DNA of 64,000 bases. Source: [Phialemoniopsis] sp. UDSM-2020 (taxonomy: Eukaryota > Ascomycota > Sordariomycetes > Thyridiales > Thyridiaceae). Made by a program: the position numbers and the translations under genes. Under the pieces are notes generated by a model. It worked only from the letters and a program-made list of their open reading frames with translations, did no database searches and had not been told where the DNA came from. This document shows positions 46,972 to 59,163 of the stretch, one piece after another (position 1 is the first letter of the stretch; every line of letters begins with the position of its first letter). The stretch is taken from contig JAEILZ010000008.1 in NCBI GenBank assembly GCA_018873225.1, forward strand, positions 1,116,001 to 1,180,000. The letters run 5' to 3'.

Positions 46972-48327
46972 GTTGGTCTTGTTCTCTCGGGAAGCATTTC
47001 GTGTAGGATTTAGGGTTCGCAGGAAGAGCTAGAAATAGAACCATTCACCCACAGTATATGATCAACTCGCCGTCTCCTCGACCGGACGGACTTGAGGGGC
47101 AATAGACCTTGGCATTTGGGCCGCCTTCGTCATCGGCTATGTAGTGCAACCCGATACCTGCTCATAATTGCTCCAGTGAGCTTTTGCGTGCTGTAAGCAT
47201 ATATAAACGAAACGTAGCTCTAGAGATTCAATGCTCTTCACAGCCTTTGAGCTAATGGCAACAATTTACATCCTCAATCTTGAGATAAGATATGCCACAG
47301 AATGGTGAAAGAAGGAGGAACTTGATGATCCAACCTTGGAAACGGTGTCTCAAGCTGCTCGGCTTACAGATCAAGGACCTGGACCGGGGCGCAATTACCA
47401 AAGGAAAAGGAGAGAACCACAGGGCCAACGAATCAATTGTTTCATTTGTTACCCAGCTAGTCATCCTTGGCTTGGCCACGCAAACATGGCGTCAACTGAT
47501 GGCTCTGACAGGTGGAGAGGGTCAACCGAACCAGCCGGATCTGCATGCTTCCCGCGTCACGGTCATCATCCAAACGAGGTCTCCCAACAGGAGAGGCAGG
47601 CCGGGGAGGAGATTGCTCGTAGCCAATGCCTACTTGTAGCCTAGATCCTCCGACTTGCAACTTCTAGAGCGGCTCGCCTAAGCTTCCATGCTGACAGGCG
47701 TCTTGGGTTCTTTTGTGCCACGCGGCGACGGCGATTTATTGCGTTACATCAATAGTTCACATTAGCCGTCATGCACAGCTCAAATAGGTGCTCTGTACCT
47801 GGTAATTCCCCTGGAGAGCGGGGAACTGAGAAACCTGGGATCCAGCCCGTGTCCCTACATTGGCTGCACTGCAGCTTGTGCAGGTAACGTACGAGGGGAC
47901 CAACACGTTTGGGTCCAGGGATTTCCGACGTACTTGGCCGAACAGAGCATGTCTATCGGCGGGAACTGCAGGAAGGAGAACGACACTAGAGGCCCGCTTG
48001 TCAAACCCTTGTCCTGCAAGACAGGCCTCAACCCTGCAATCCCCACTATATCCTGGTCTGTTGGTTCCTCATGCCAGGCCTAGGCGTAATTTGGGAGAAT
48101 CAGAGGTGCAGGATTGCATCCCAGGGTGGCTTGGAGCAGCTCGGCGCGCCGCACAGGGCCATCGCATCGAAGCTGCTGTCCGATGGTGCCGTCTCCCTGG
48201 ACCGGTCGTATTAAAGCACAAGTTCCCCGGATTGAGGCTTCAACAATGGTTCGCACCCGGTACGGGCTTTCGTAGTCACTCATTTAACCCATTTTCCTTT
48301 CCCCGAGTCCCGTCTCTTTCCCACGCC
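46972..48327. other. Divergent intergenic region, no gene seen
   Basis: This lies between amidohydrolase 1 and the FAD-oxidoreductase gene. The last 40 bases before 48328 are pyrimidine-rich, fitting a leader. No supported gene was seen. Confidence 0.45.
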
Positions 48328-49856
48328 ATGCCCTCATTCACAAAGAACCTCCTGAGGACCGCCGGCCTCCTCGCGGCACTGACCATTGTCAGCGCTGCCC
48401 CGGCCGAGCAAGTGGCCGAGGCCGCTGCCAGACCTCGCGTCATTGAGAAGGATGTAGTCATTCTCGGTGGCGGTGCCTCTGGCGCACACGCTGCTGTCCG
48501 CCTCCGCGAGGACTATGGCAAGAGCATTGTCCTGCTTGAGAAGCAGGGCCGCCTTGTAAGTGCCACAATCGCGAATTCCCTGACTTAAGACAAGACGCTG
48601 ACCAGAAAAATTAGGGCGGTCACGTCTCGACCTACACTGATCCCACCACCGGCAACCCCATCGACTTCGGCGTCCAGTCGTTCATCGACATTGGCGGCGC
48701 CAAGGACTTTTTCACCCGCATGAACGTCACCATCGGCACCGCGGGACGCGTCGTCAACACGGCGCGCTACGTCGACTTCAAGACCGGTCAGGAGCTCGCC
48801 TACGTTGGCCCCGCCGCCGACGCCCGCAGCGCCGCGCTGACCAAGTTCGTCGAGGCCGCCGCCAAGTACGAGAAGATGCTGCTGCCGGGCTACTGGGACT
48901 TCCCCGCCGGCAAGGATATCCCCGCCGAGCTGCTCATGCCCTTCGGCGATTTTGCGCGCAAGTACGGCATCGAGGCCGCCGTGCCCACCATCTTCTCGAC
49001 CACCGGCCTCGGCGTCGGCGACATCACCAAGGAGCTCACCATCTACGTCCTCCAGGCCTTTGGCGCGCCCATGGGCCGCGCCATGCTGGGCCAGGTCCCT
49101 ACCTTTGTGCCCGCCTCGCACCGCAACCAGGAGCTCTACGACAAGATCGCCGCCCTCCTCGGCTCCGACGTGCTCTACTCCACGACCGCCACGCGCGTCG
49201 TCCGCAAGGGCAAGAACGCCGTCGAGGTCGTCGCCAAGGACGGCGCCGGCCGCGAGACGCTCATCCGCGCCAAGCGCATCCTCGTCGCCATCGAGCCCGT
49301 CGGCACCAACCTGTCGCCCTTTGACCTCGACCGCCAGGAGAAGTCCGTCTTTGACAAGATGAACTACTCGCGCATCTACGCCGGCATCGTCTCCAACGCC
49401 GCGCTGCCGGGGGCCACCGCCTTCACCAACTTCCCGGCCGAGGCCGCGCCCTCCAACTACCTCGCCTACCCGGAGCTGCCCTTCACGGCGCGCTTCGACA
49501 ACCTCGGCGGCGAGCTGTTCCGCGTCATGGTCCTCGGCGACAAGAACACGATGGCCTGCGCCGCCAAGAAGAACGCCCAGGCCTCGCTCGACAAGATGGT
49601 CCAGTCGGGCGTCATCGCGTTCCCCCAGGGCTTCGACGGCCGCAAGAAGCTTACCTTCAAGGCCTTTGCCGACCACGGCCCCATGCACGTCCGCGTTACT
49701 GCTGACCAGCTCAAGGCCGGCTTCGTGCAGGAGCAGTACGCGCTCCAGGGCCACCGTGACACCTGGTACACCGGTGGTGCTTGGTCGGTGCAGTTCCAGA
49801 CCATCCTCTGGATGTACAACGACATTGTCATCCCCAAGCTGCTGAAGGGTCTGTAA
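48328..49856 (+). CDS. Secreted FAD-dependent oxidoreductase (amine-oxidase / beta-cyclopiazonate dehydrogenase-like)
   Basis: Flavoenzyme of the amine-oxidase superfamily. Exons 48328-48555 and 48615-49856 (59-nt intron, phase 0) give 489 residues. A signal peptide covers about 1-23 (LLAALTIVSAAPA). The Rossmann FAD site is VVILGGGASGAHAAV, with the dinucleotide motif GGGASG at 47-52. It continues with IVLLEKQ and, across the intron, the GGHVSTYTD block that contacts the flavin. The remaining sequence matches proteins often annotated as beta-cyclopiazonate dehydrogenase-like in fungi. That name describes similarity only, because no tryptophan-derived biosynthetic genes lie nearby. Coding is very GC-rich at third positions, explaining a long antisense open frame. 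Confidence 0.88.
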
Positions 49857-50252
49857 GCGGTGGTGGAACGCGCGCTCTGCTTAGCATGTACATAAAAAGT
49901 TCATCTCGTGTGCCACAACATCAATATACTTAATTAGCCCCATCCATGATCTTGATCAATCACGCCGTGACTTGTCTGTTACCAGGCACTCCGTACGGAG
50001 TACCTAGGCAATGGTCCAGAGCTTGACTTGACGACCCCGGCCCGTGCCTGGACCGACTCGGATGCACTTGCGAGATGCAACGAGCGGGGCCAATCCGAAG
50101 GCCGAAGGATCAATAAATTTATGCACCTATATTGAAGGAGATATATACAAGGAATGTGCTAGTTACATCCGTAGCGTACAAGTACAATGTCAATTTATGC
50201 TTTTGTTTCGACGACCGCTCCACCCTCGTTCCAGGTGCCTGGTCGGAGTCCC
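49857..50252. other. Convergent 3' flanks, no gene seen
   Basis: This 396-bp spacer lies between the FAD-oxidoreductase gene and the rhodopsin-domain gene, which converge. Nothing else was seen. Confidence 0.5.
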
Positions 50253-51721
50253 CTATCGGTGCACCGTGATCTCGGTCGTGCGAACGATGCCGTGCTTTGC
50301 GTCCCCGTCCGCTTTCCCGAGGATCAACTCCTCACTTCCAGACCGCTCCTCGGAGCCTCCCTTGTAGAACGTCGCTGTGCTGCGCGTCTCGCCAAAGCCA
50401 GTGTGTGTCTTGTCTCCCATCTCGTATTCCTCTGGCCGACCGGCGAAGCTCGACTGCGGCATCGTGTTTCGCCTGCCGCTCGCGAGAACACCGGTTCCGC
50501 GTCTCGATCGCGACTGCGAGCCGTATCCATTTCCGTATTTCCCGTAGGCGTTGGTCGAGTACTCGGAGAGGCCGAGGGCCTTGCTGACAAGAGGCTTGAG
50601 GGTCGGTGCGCAGGCGGCAATGATGCCGACGCTGAGTTGCATGCTGTTGGGCACAAGTGGTTAGCCAAGTTGCGAACTGAAAAGAAACATTTCTATCAAA
50701 ATGACTTACAATCCCCAGAACTGGACCCATTGGTGGCTTTGATAAAATTAGCAAGTTTCTTGGCAGTGACGACAAGGCAGAGGAACTTACAATGTCTTAT
50801 CCTTGTCGGTGCCAAAGGCGATTTGGTAGACGGCTTTCAAGATGCCCATGATCACCGCACTGTTGTGGCCAGATTGTCAGTTCTTGACGCAGGCCCGAGA
50901 AGCGGTGCTGCACTTACAAGTATCCCAAACTCAGAATGGCGATGAGGTACAATCTGGTCTTCTTCTTCATCTGAAGCTTCCAGATAATTGGGATGGGGAT
51001 CGTCGCGTAGAAGACGTCAGTCGTGATATTGAACGCTGTGTTGATCACTCCAAACTTGATGAAAAGCGTGATCGGGTAACACTTGGCTCCAAGTCTCGTA
51101 TCCCAATGCCCTGCCATCGGGAAGCAGTGCAGGAAGAAGGTCATGAGACCGAGAATTGTGTAAGCAATGACAAAACCTGCAAAGTCAGTATATCAAACCC
51201 TGAATGTTGACGTCGACCACTGTGGTCTAATAGGAAATTTACGTACCGATCGATACCCATAATGACCAAAAGTACCACTTATTACTGCTCAATCGAAGCA
51301 GACTGAAAGCAATCGAGATCTTGAGGAACGCAATAGCAAAGTTGGCCTGGACAATGGAGTTCCAGAAGCCGGCCTCGTTGACGATCCTCATGTTGTCTTT
51401 GCTGATCGTGTCAGAGTGATGGCCAACGCCATATGCGCACATGATACTGAACGTAGTCAGTCCACCGAGCGAACATATCTATATCGATTATCAGTCAGCA
51501 CGGTTCGGCCCAAGTCTGACGGCGATTCGTCAGTGCCGACAAAGACTCACCGTCGCTAACACCATGGCCCAGTCATCTCGTGCCGCCGTCCGTACGATCA
51601 CCAGACGGGTGTACAACCGCGCACAAACGAACGACAAAGAGATGAACTGCAGGACGATGATGGGAGTGAGAACTCCAGCAACATTGCTCTCCGCAGCTCG
51701 GGCGGGATCCGGGACAGCCAT
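50253..51721 (-). CDS. Fungal rhodopsin-domain integral membrane protein (Pth11-related), second copy
   Basis: A second seven-helix member of the same family as the gene at 32279. Exons 51551-51721, 51247-51478, 50918-51176, 50791-50859, 50710-50736 and 50253-50643 give 382 residues. The 27-nt fifth exon encodes HQWVQFWG, a conserved loop before the last helix. Family marks are TAARDDWAMVLAT, AFLKISIAFSLLRL and FNITTDVFYATIPIPIIWKL. Two cysteines near FFLHCFP and AKCYP likely form the extracellular disulfide. The 100-residue cytoplasmic tail is Ser/Arg/Gly-rich. The copies differ in intron number and helix sequence, so they are distant relatives, not a recent tandem duplication. Confidence 0.87.
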
Positions 51722-54351
51722 CGTGGATCACGGAAGCGTTGGCGGCGATTGCTGACGGCTTGGCCTGCCGGGGAATTTCGTCGACGCCGCAGATCACAAT
51801 CAGAGCGAGAATAAGCTTGTTTTAATGTTTTGAGGGGAGAGGCGATGATCTCTCCTTTTCTGTAAGTCTGACAATCGATCGAGGACTGGGGTCGTGGCCG
51901 TTCGACCATGGGTGCTGTAGAAACTGTGCACATTTCACCCCATCACGATGCGGACTGCATGGCTGCATGTGGCGAGCATCCTTCGAAACTCTCCCCGAAA
52001 CTTGCCAGGTGCAATCGCTCCTGGTCTCCCAGTGATTCTTTTGCGTCATGTTGCTCCCTGCCCACGAGGTAACGACCTAATTACAGGAAGGGCAAAGCCG
52101 GGTTAGTCGGGACACCACCGCTCCTGAGATGATACCTAAAGATGCAGTGAACCAACAGCAACCCCTACCAGTGCTTCGGGACTCTTCCCGTTCAGGGCAA
52201 GTGCCTGCAGTCGACCACTTCGAGACCTCTTCGACAAGGCCATTGTCACATTCTAGGGGGGGGAACCCTTGTCTCGCATGTGCCAATCGACAGTTGCGAC
52301 CGTGGTTCGTCATGCGGTGCGGAGCAGTGGGCGAGTGAAAGAAGCAAGGGCACGAACTCGACCTTGCATCCAGGTCCAGCTCGCTGGGATGCTATCCGAG
52401 CAACGATCATGGTCGTCCGAGCTCTGGACCTGAAAGGCTTCCTCATATCGGCTATGTATGAGCTAATTCCCCCTTGCAGCTGGAAAGGCTGATGGTGGCC
52501 GTGCAAAAGTCGACTTGTCCACCGTTGCCAAGCGGACCTGGACGGACCTCACGCCCCCTGCTCAGACACCTGTGGCTACTTTGGAATATTTACCTGATCG
52601 GTTTAGCCGACGCAGTTGGTCTTAAGCTCATCTAGCTAGGTCCCCGAGAAACAAAGACAGAGCCAACGCCCAACTCTTCATCATCTGCATATTAATTGAA
52701 CACGGCATGCTCAATTCTCGTCAAGCCAACTACTCGCGTTAAACAAATAACAATGAACATCGCAGAGTGGGAGGTCAACCGTCCGACCTACCGTGTCGAT
52801 TGATGTGAGAATTAAGTGTCAGGAACTAAGCACACCCCTGCACATAATAGACGACCGTGCAACCACCAACCTGGTCTGGCGGGCAACGGTGCGGGAACGT
52901 AGACGGGCTGGCGGCCTAGGCTTTCCGACGAAATGTTGTTGGAACGTTGCAAAGACCCCTGAAATCTGCGTCAAATAAAGTCCTTTTAGCCTTGGTAATT
53001 GCAACGCCGTTGTTCCGGGTGCGGCCGCTAGGGAGCGTCGGGGACCACCCCCGGAACCGGGGGGGGGGGGGACCCCTGTTATTCGCGCACGGAGGCCGCT
53101 CCAGGAACAGCAAATCATCCAGCCCTGGCCCTGCTTCCTAGTTACCCCCATTGTCCAGAATCATTCATCTGCGCCGCTCTGCTCCAGGAGTAGGGCTTAA
53201 GATCAAACCTTGTTGTGTGGAGATGAAAAAAGCTTTGCGAAGCATCCATGTCTATATACATATTAGCGTATTGCCCCCGACCAGCTATTTTCGCTTCATT
53301 AGAGGGACTGAGTAGTCAAAGTCGTCGGAGTCCAGATTCAAGTAGCGTCAAGTGCGTCACTCCTTTACGGGTTAGACGCATGGGGCCAAAGTCCGACAAA
53401 GCTTGCGCCAGCCCACAACCATGCTTGTTTCGAGTAGCTAAAGATAATTCATGATCGTGCCATTTCCGAGATGAATAAGCAGCCTAGATTCAAATCCCGG
53501 CCAGGCTTTCTTTCAATACTAACCCGAAGAGTGCTATTCCCCAATAGTCTAACAACATACATAACTAGCTGAAGGTCCCCCGGCTTGGCGCGGGATGTTT
53601 GACCTGCTAAACACAGCAGGAAGTGCGAGTAGCGAGATTGCACGTGTGCGTAGACTTCAAACATGCATATGAAGGAAGACGAGGCACATTCCAGCAGGCT
53701 TGTATCCGTTGTAGGCGGTTCCGACAAGCTGATAAGCGCAATGCCGCCCGTTCCGTGCCATGATATGGGCTTTCCAGGAACGTATAGCGAGCTATGGAAC
53801 CGAGAGAAACATGTCCTGGTCGAGACCCAGCTGAGTTCAGCACGAAAATACTGCTAGGGTTCAACTGGCGTATTCAGAGAGGGTCTGGTCGTATTCATCC
53901 TTGATAAGCCCTATCATCCGCCACTTCCATCAGCGGCGGTTTCAAGGCAGTTTGTGGACTTTCAAGTGCCAATTATGGGCTGGACAGATTTACTAGGTCT
54001 ATCCTGGTAGATAGTTCATCATGAAATATTTGTGCCTTGCGATTCATCTGCTTGGCTTTGTAATTCGTAACAAGTGCCGCAAACTCCGCCAGTCCGCACT
54101 CCACGAAAAGGGGCACGACCTTGGCAACCGCCGGCGACTTTCGGCTTCTGCCTTTAGGGCTGTAAACATCGTGAACCCTTGCTCCATACACTCCGAGCTA
54201 CCTAGCTTGTTTTCTATTGCCATTTCAACACGCTAGTCATCAATATTGATCAGTCCCAGCTGAAATGATTCAGGCAAAAGCTATCCTTGTGATATATCCA
54301 TGGTCGTGACAGCCCCTTTCATATGCTACCACGTTGATTTCGGACCATAAA
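51722..54351. other. 2.6-kb gene-free region
   Basis: No gene is supported. The region has mixed composition, a 13-base G run at 53059-53071 inside a GC-rich patch, and more AT-rich sequence from 53200 on. I found no transposase frame, long terminal repeat or tRNA. It may be decayed sequence between the central block and the regulator/enzyme module to the right. Confidence 0.4.
53059..53071. repeat. G13 homopolymer run
   Basis: Thirteen consecutive Gs are flanked by CCCCCGGAACC and ACCCC. The length is prone to sequencing or assembly error and could form a quadruplex. No gene overlaps it. Confidence 0.8.
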
Positions 54352-56953
54352 CTAAGCTGGAATACCAATATCAAACGCTCGCTGTAGATACTCATAAAAC
54401 TCAACGTCTCTCACCTCGCTCGGCCCATCGCGCTCCGGCCCACGAGCTTCGTGCAGGGCTTTCGGGAAATCTTGTTCCGAAAGCAACTGGCCACAGGACA
54501 GCGAATAGTCGACCGTCAGGGATATCCGTAGGTACGAATGCGGTTTGACACCAAACAAGTTCACTCCGATCTTCCCCGGCACCTGCGTCATCGCCTGAAC
54601 GTCGAGTACCCCACTGACCCTTCCTTGCTCGTGGCTGTACAGCTGCTTCGACTCGTTTGCTTTGACGTGCTTGACGATGTCCTCTATGCTTTTAAGCGCG
54701 CTGTCGGCGCTTCCGTAGAGACACCTGAATGTCCTCATGACGGCCACGTAGATCCTGAGATCGTTGCCGCTGTTTGTCTGGCGGGTCGTGTCCACGAACT
54801 TTGCAAAGATGATGTGCCAGATGAAAGGGAGGAATGATAGATAGATACTGCCTTGTGTTAGTTCCCAGGTTCATTTGATCATCTCAGACGGGTTTACTGA
54901 CAATGTGTTTGGCAGGAACTTCACCAGTCCACAGGCCTCAAGTCCAGTGAAGTCATCCGTGATGTGGCGCAGTGATTTGCTCAGCTCTACCTGCATATCC
55001 TTGGTTGAGACGATGGAGGTATTGCCGTCTTCCGTATCGGTCACGCTGAGAAGCATGATGTGGTTGTAGAAAGCTATCCTGGCCGTGCTGGAGATCGATA
55101 CAGATTAGCCACCCGAAATCTCTCATCAAGACGAGATGCTCGACATACTGGTAGTAGATGTAGGACATGTTGAGCAGAATGTACAGTGATTCATGGACCC
55201 GCGCCATGCACTTCGGATCCTTAAAATCTAGAGCCATTTTCGCATACCACTTATCCAGTTTAGTGGCGACGTGGGCGATTTGGCTCTGGCTTCGTAGACG
55301 ACTGAACTCCGTGGCCCTGGGAGACAACGGATACACCGCCTCGAGAATGTCTCCAAGGATCATGCCCAAATGGCAGATGGATATCGACAGCCGCACTTGC
55401 ATCTCCTTTGTCGTCTTGGAGTTGACCCAGTGCTGAAGGATCTCGTCGGAGAAGTCATCCTCTGTCAAGTGCGGCAAATCAGGGTCGATATCGGCCGGAT
55501 GAATGCACAAGGGCCGCCGCAGACCGAGGGACATGATCCGGTCTCGCAATATGCAGCACCACCACAGCCTCTTCAGTATCGATATTCTCCTGTCACTTCT
55601 CTGCCGGCAAGAGCCGCTGATCAGGCGGTCGAACCGATTTGCTTGTGCGCTCTTCGCATGGTGGATGGCAACAGTCATCCAGTAAGAATTTGTCTTGTCA
55701 TTAGCCGTTGGGACGTAGTACGTCAACATCAAGGCCACCTGCGCTCTTGTCAAGTCATCCTGAGACTGGTCGATATCATATAGTGCCTAAAATGAGATAT
55801 TAGTATCTAGCGCCATGACTACAGTGATAGGGTAGGATCACGACTCACCTTCGTCTTTGCGTAGAAGTGCATCTGGGCGTCATGTACGCTCGGAAGGCCG
55901 AGAGCCGTCAGCTTCGAGGGAGTGACATACTGTGTATCGTTAGCACTCTTTGATGAGGAGACACTGATAACTTTGCGGCTTCTACTTACTGGGGCGGCAA
56001 GAAACAGAATGGCTTGGAGAAGTACAAGTGGGATAGGCTCTTGAAGAGAAGAACAAGCCGAGTAGGTGAAGAGGGCCGAGCAGATATTGCTTTCACTCAA
56101 TATGGGGAGGATAGGATGAACACGCAGGAAGTACTGCTGCAAGAAGTGATCCAGCACAAGCTTCCTCGGGAGGACCAGGCAGCCTTTGTCCTCCAAGAAG
56201 GACAGGTCCTGTCGACCGAGCTTGTCCAAGCCATTGGCTCTTACAGATGGATACGCAGAGAATGAGATATACGGTCCTTGGTCGATAGCAGGTGGCTCTG
56301 AGAAGATGCTCGGGGTAGGATACGTGTGAGTTTCTGTGAATACTGCCTTGTCAGTTTGACGAAGGCTTTCAGTGAGAGGCACGCAAGCTTAGGAACCTAC
56401 CATTTGTCGATTGGTCACCCAGTCCTGTGGTGGGCAGAGAGACATCGAAAGGCCAGTCCTCGAATAGGAAATCAGTTTTGGGCGGCGTGGTCTCTGTCTC
56501 GTCTTCAATGGTTACAGAGGACTCTTTCCATTCGATCAGGCTTTGGACGAAGAGATCATCATCCAGAATTGGCGCATCGTTTGGTGTCTGGGGTGTAGCT
56601 ACCACCGGCGGGGATCTTTCAACAAGGGCTTGATCTGTAGGCGACGTCGTCAGGTCGGAAGGGTCACATGTTTTGTTATTATTGTTGAGCCGTTCTCTTC
56701 GAGCGGCGGCGGCACTGAGGTGCGACCTGCGAGTTCGTGGCTTCACGACGCACTCGACGCAGTCTATATTACAGTTGGTGCAGGGCTGGCCTTGTCGCTC
56801 AACATCGCAGCGGACCTTGCGGGTCCGACAAGAGATGCATGCCTTCGAGGCCCGCTTCCGTGTTGTTCCCTGTCCATCGAACTGGTGCCGCTCGTGTTCC
56901 GGCCTCGGGAGGAGGGACGGAAGCTCCTGCACGAAACTGATTTCCCTAGGCAT
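54352..56953 (-). CDS. Zn2Cys6 transcription factor 1 with fungal-specific regulatory domain
   Basis: Nuclear DNA-binding regulator. Exons 56401-56953, 55990-56333, 55849-55929, 55149-55786, 54902-55087 and 54352-54847 give 765 residues, or 768 if an upstream in-frame ATG at 56962 is used. The zinc cluster is Cys39, 42, 49, 58, 61 and 68 (spacing C-x2-C-x6-C-x8-C-x2-C-x6-C, with an extra Cys65) after a basic KRASKACISC start. The middle domain (PF04082 type) contains LMLTYYVPTANDKTNSYWM, RLWWCCILRDRIMSLGLRRP and PADIDPDLPHLTEDDF, resembling cutinase/fatty-acid regulators. Intron 2 (55930-55989) is 60 nt and in frame. Intron 4 has a GTATGT donor and joins NMSYIYYH to TARIAFYN. It is head to head with amidohydrolase 2, a common arrangement for a pathway-specific regulator and its target. 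Confidence 0.9.
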
Positions 56954-57859
56954 TGTGTGCATTCGGAGCGCCCAAAGAACATGTGATAATCAGGGAATGC
57001 AAGATGCAACTTTTCAATGATTGAATAAGGCAAGGGAGGGAGTCACACTGCTAAAGAAGACGCCGGACGGCGACTTCGGTCTCCGGAGGTGTGAGAATGG
57101 GGCGGGGCGATTTGATTGGCTGAGACCGGTTTTGCCGGCGGACGTGCCGGCCTTGATGCATAGCCGAACTCAACCGAGCGGTGCGACCAAAACTTTGGCC
57201 TCAAACTCACCAGGCCACTTAGCCCAGGAAGATGCTCCGGACCCCACAATGATGCTCCGGAACCTGCAGCTGGCGCCGGGCCCTCTGCTTCGGGGAATGA
57301 CTTCAAGGTATGACGGCGGTCACCGTATGGATTCGATCTTGTACGGACCTGATTTATCGGCGGAAAGGATGCTTAAGAGCAGTGCTGATCTGATTTAGCT
57401 CGACAAAACGAAGCGGATCATTGATCCGGACGATCCTGAAGGCTGGAGTTTGAGCACTCACGACGGGATACACTGTAAGTGCTGGCTGTACTGCACATGG
57501 CCTACTAATTCCCCGTTGTGGACTGCATGCCAAGACATATACCTGGGGAAACTTGGAGAAGTTGGGGAAGTCGGAGCATACGTAAAGATCTAGACCGTTC
57601 ACATACCATCCGTGCCTGATTTCTAGCCCAATCATGTGGATCTTGAAAGCAGTCCTTACTTGGAAGCAGGGCGCCGGAGGATCTATTCACAACACAATGA
57701 TGGTTAGATACACCGAGGTCCCAATGAGGCCAGCCGCCGTACAAGTGTGACGCGCGGATTACTCAATATTTAGCCGACTGTCCGTATGCTACCTTTGTCG
57801 ATCTCCCTGAGGCAAGGCATTGCTGATTGATAGGCTGAGCCACAGAACTTTGACCCCTC
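56954..57859. promoter_or_regulatory. Shared divergent promoter of regulator 1 and amidohydrolase 2
   Basis: A 906-bp region between the two start codons. It contains two direct copies of GATGCTCCGGA at 57231-57241 and 57251-57261 (20-bp period) and two GCCGGC hexamers at 57134-57139 and 57146-57151. CCGG-containing repeats are plausible Zn2Cys6 sites. No gene is supported inside it. Confidence 0.45.
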
Positions 57860-59029
57860 ATGGCTCTACTTGTTTCTTTCCGAGCATTTCTCTACCAGAT
57901 TCTTCTCTTGGCACTAACGATCGATTTGTGCCTAGGCGATTCGAGTGTGCCAGTCATGGACGCAACGAGCCGCATCGATGTTCATTCGCACTTCATCCCT
58001 CCTTCCTGGCGGGAAGCCTGCGAGCAGCATGGACAAGGACATCCTGATGGCATGCCCGCAATTCCGGTAAGCAAGTCTCAAGTTATCTATCATCTTTTAC
58101 GGACGCACACTGACAGAATTGTGAAAATACAGGCTTGGACCGAGGAGGCACACTTGCAGCTCATGGGAGACCTCAACATCTCCAAGTCAATCCTGAGCAT
58201 CTCCTCTCCCGGAACCAACCTCGTGATAGGCGACGACGCCTTGGCGAGGAAGTTGGCAAGGGACTGCAACGAGTACGCCGCCGACCTGAAGCGGAGACAC
58301 CCAGACAAGTTCGGCTTCTGGGCTACGCTTCCGCTGCCCGATGTCGAGGGCAGTCTTGCCGAATTGGCCTACGCACTGGACGTTCTGCACGCAGACGGCG
58401 TATCCGTGCTGACCAGCACCCACGGCGTATATCTAGGAGACGACCGCCTCGCACCCATCTTCGAGGAGCTAGATCGGCGGCGTGCGACCGTGTTCATCCA
58501 CCCGACAGGGCCGTGCAACTACACCACCAGCACACCCACTCGCCTGTCTCCGCTACCGCAGTACCCAGATCCTATTTTTGAATTCTTCTTCGACACGGCC
58601 AGGGCTGTCATCAACCTCTTCCTCTCTCAGACTGTGAGCAAGACGCCCTCCGTCACGTACATTGTGCCCCATGCGGGTGGCGGCCTACCTCCGCTGATCG
58701 ATCGGTTTACCGGCGCCGTCTCGATCCTGAACCTCCCGTTTTCGATCACGGCAGCAGACGTGAGAGCCGCGCTCAAGCGGCAGTTCTACTTTGACTTGGC
58801 TGGGACGCCATTCCCGAGCCAGATTCAAGGTCTGTTGCAGTATGTCGGGACCAGCAGGCTTTTGTATGGAAGTGATTTCCCGTACACTCCCACGCCTGCT
58901 GTTAAACAGCTGGCTCAGGGTATGGATCAAGGGGTGGTAAGCATATTCCCAGAGAAGGTAGACCAAGAGGCGATCTATCACGGTAATGCAGAAGCGGTCT
59001 TGAGGAAGGCTAGCTGCAAGCGAGCTTAG
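57860..59029 (+). CDS. Amidohydrolase 2 family enzyme with signal peptide, paralogue 2
   Basis: Paralogue of the enzyme at 45844-46971, closest in pattern to 6-methylsalicylate decarboxylase-type proteins. Exons 57860-58066 and 58133-59029 give 367 residues. The 66-nt intron keeps the frame open, but GTAAGC and AAAATACAG borders, and the identical position to paralogue 1, show it is removed; this joins GMPAIP to AWTEEAHL. Metal ligands are His42 and His44 (DVHSHF), His in VFIHPTGP, His in YIVPHAGGGLPPL and Asp in LLYGSDFPY. Unlike paralogue 1 it starts with a signal-like hydrophobic segment (about 6-26, AFLYQILLLALTIDLCLG) before the catalytic barrel, so it may be secreted or vacuolar. It is divergent from regulator 1 and converges with regulator 2 (134-bp gap). 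Confidence 0.9.
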   Translation: MALLVSFRAFLYQILLLALTIDLCLGDSSVPVMDATSRIDVHSHFIPPSWREACEQHGQGHPDGMPAIPVSKSQVIYHLLRTHTDRIVKIQAWTEEAHLQLMGDLNISKSILSISSPGTNLVIGDDALARKLARDCNEYAADLKRRHPDKFGFWATLPLPDVEGSLAELAYALDVLHADGVSVLTSTHGVYLGDDRLAPIFEELDRRRATVFIHPTGPCNYTTSTPTRLSPLPQYPDPIFEFFFDTARAVINLFLSQTVSKTPSVTYIVPHAGGGLPPLIDRFTGAVSILNLPFSITAADVRAALKRQFYFDLAGTPFPSQIQGLLQYVGTSRLLYGSDFPYTPTPAVKQLAQGMDQGVVSIFPEKVDQEAIYHGNAEAVLRKASCKRA

Positions 59030-59163
59030 GAACCACCTCATAGTAGTCTTAACTAAAGCTTGATTCTACACTACATCGTACACAGAGCACAAGTCCAAAG
59101 CAGTGATCCATGGAATCCAAAATGCTGGATGTAGCATTAGTAGCTCTGATATTTGGCCTATCC

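Noticed and set aside
48585..49754. 389-residue open frame antisense to the FAD oxidoreductase
   Set aside because: Same cause: biased codons of the sense gene leave the opposite strand free of stops. Composition is Gly/Val/Glu-rich without motifs.
50044..50945. Plus-strand frames opposite the second rhodopsin-domain gene
   Set aside because: They cross the exons and introns of a well-supported minus-strand gene and have no domain.
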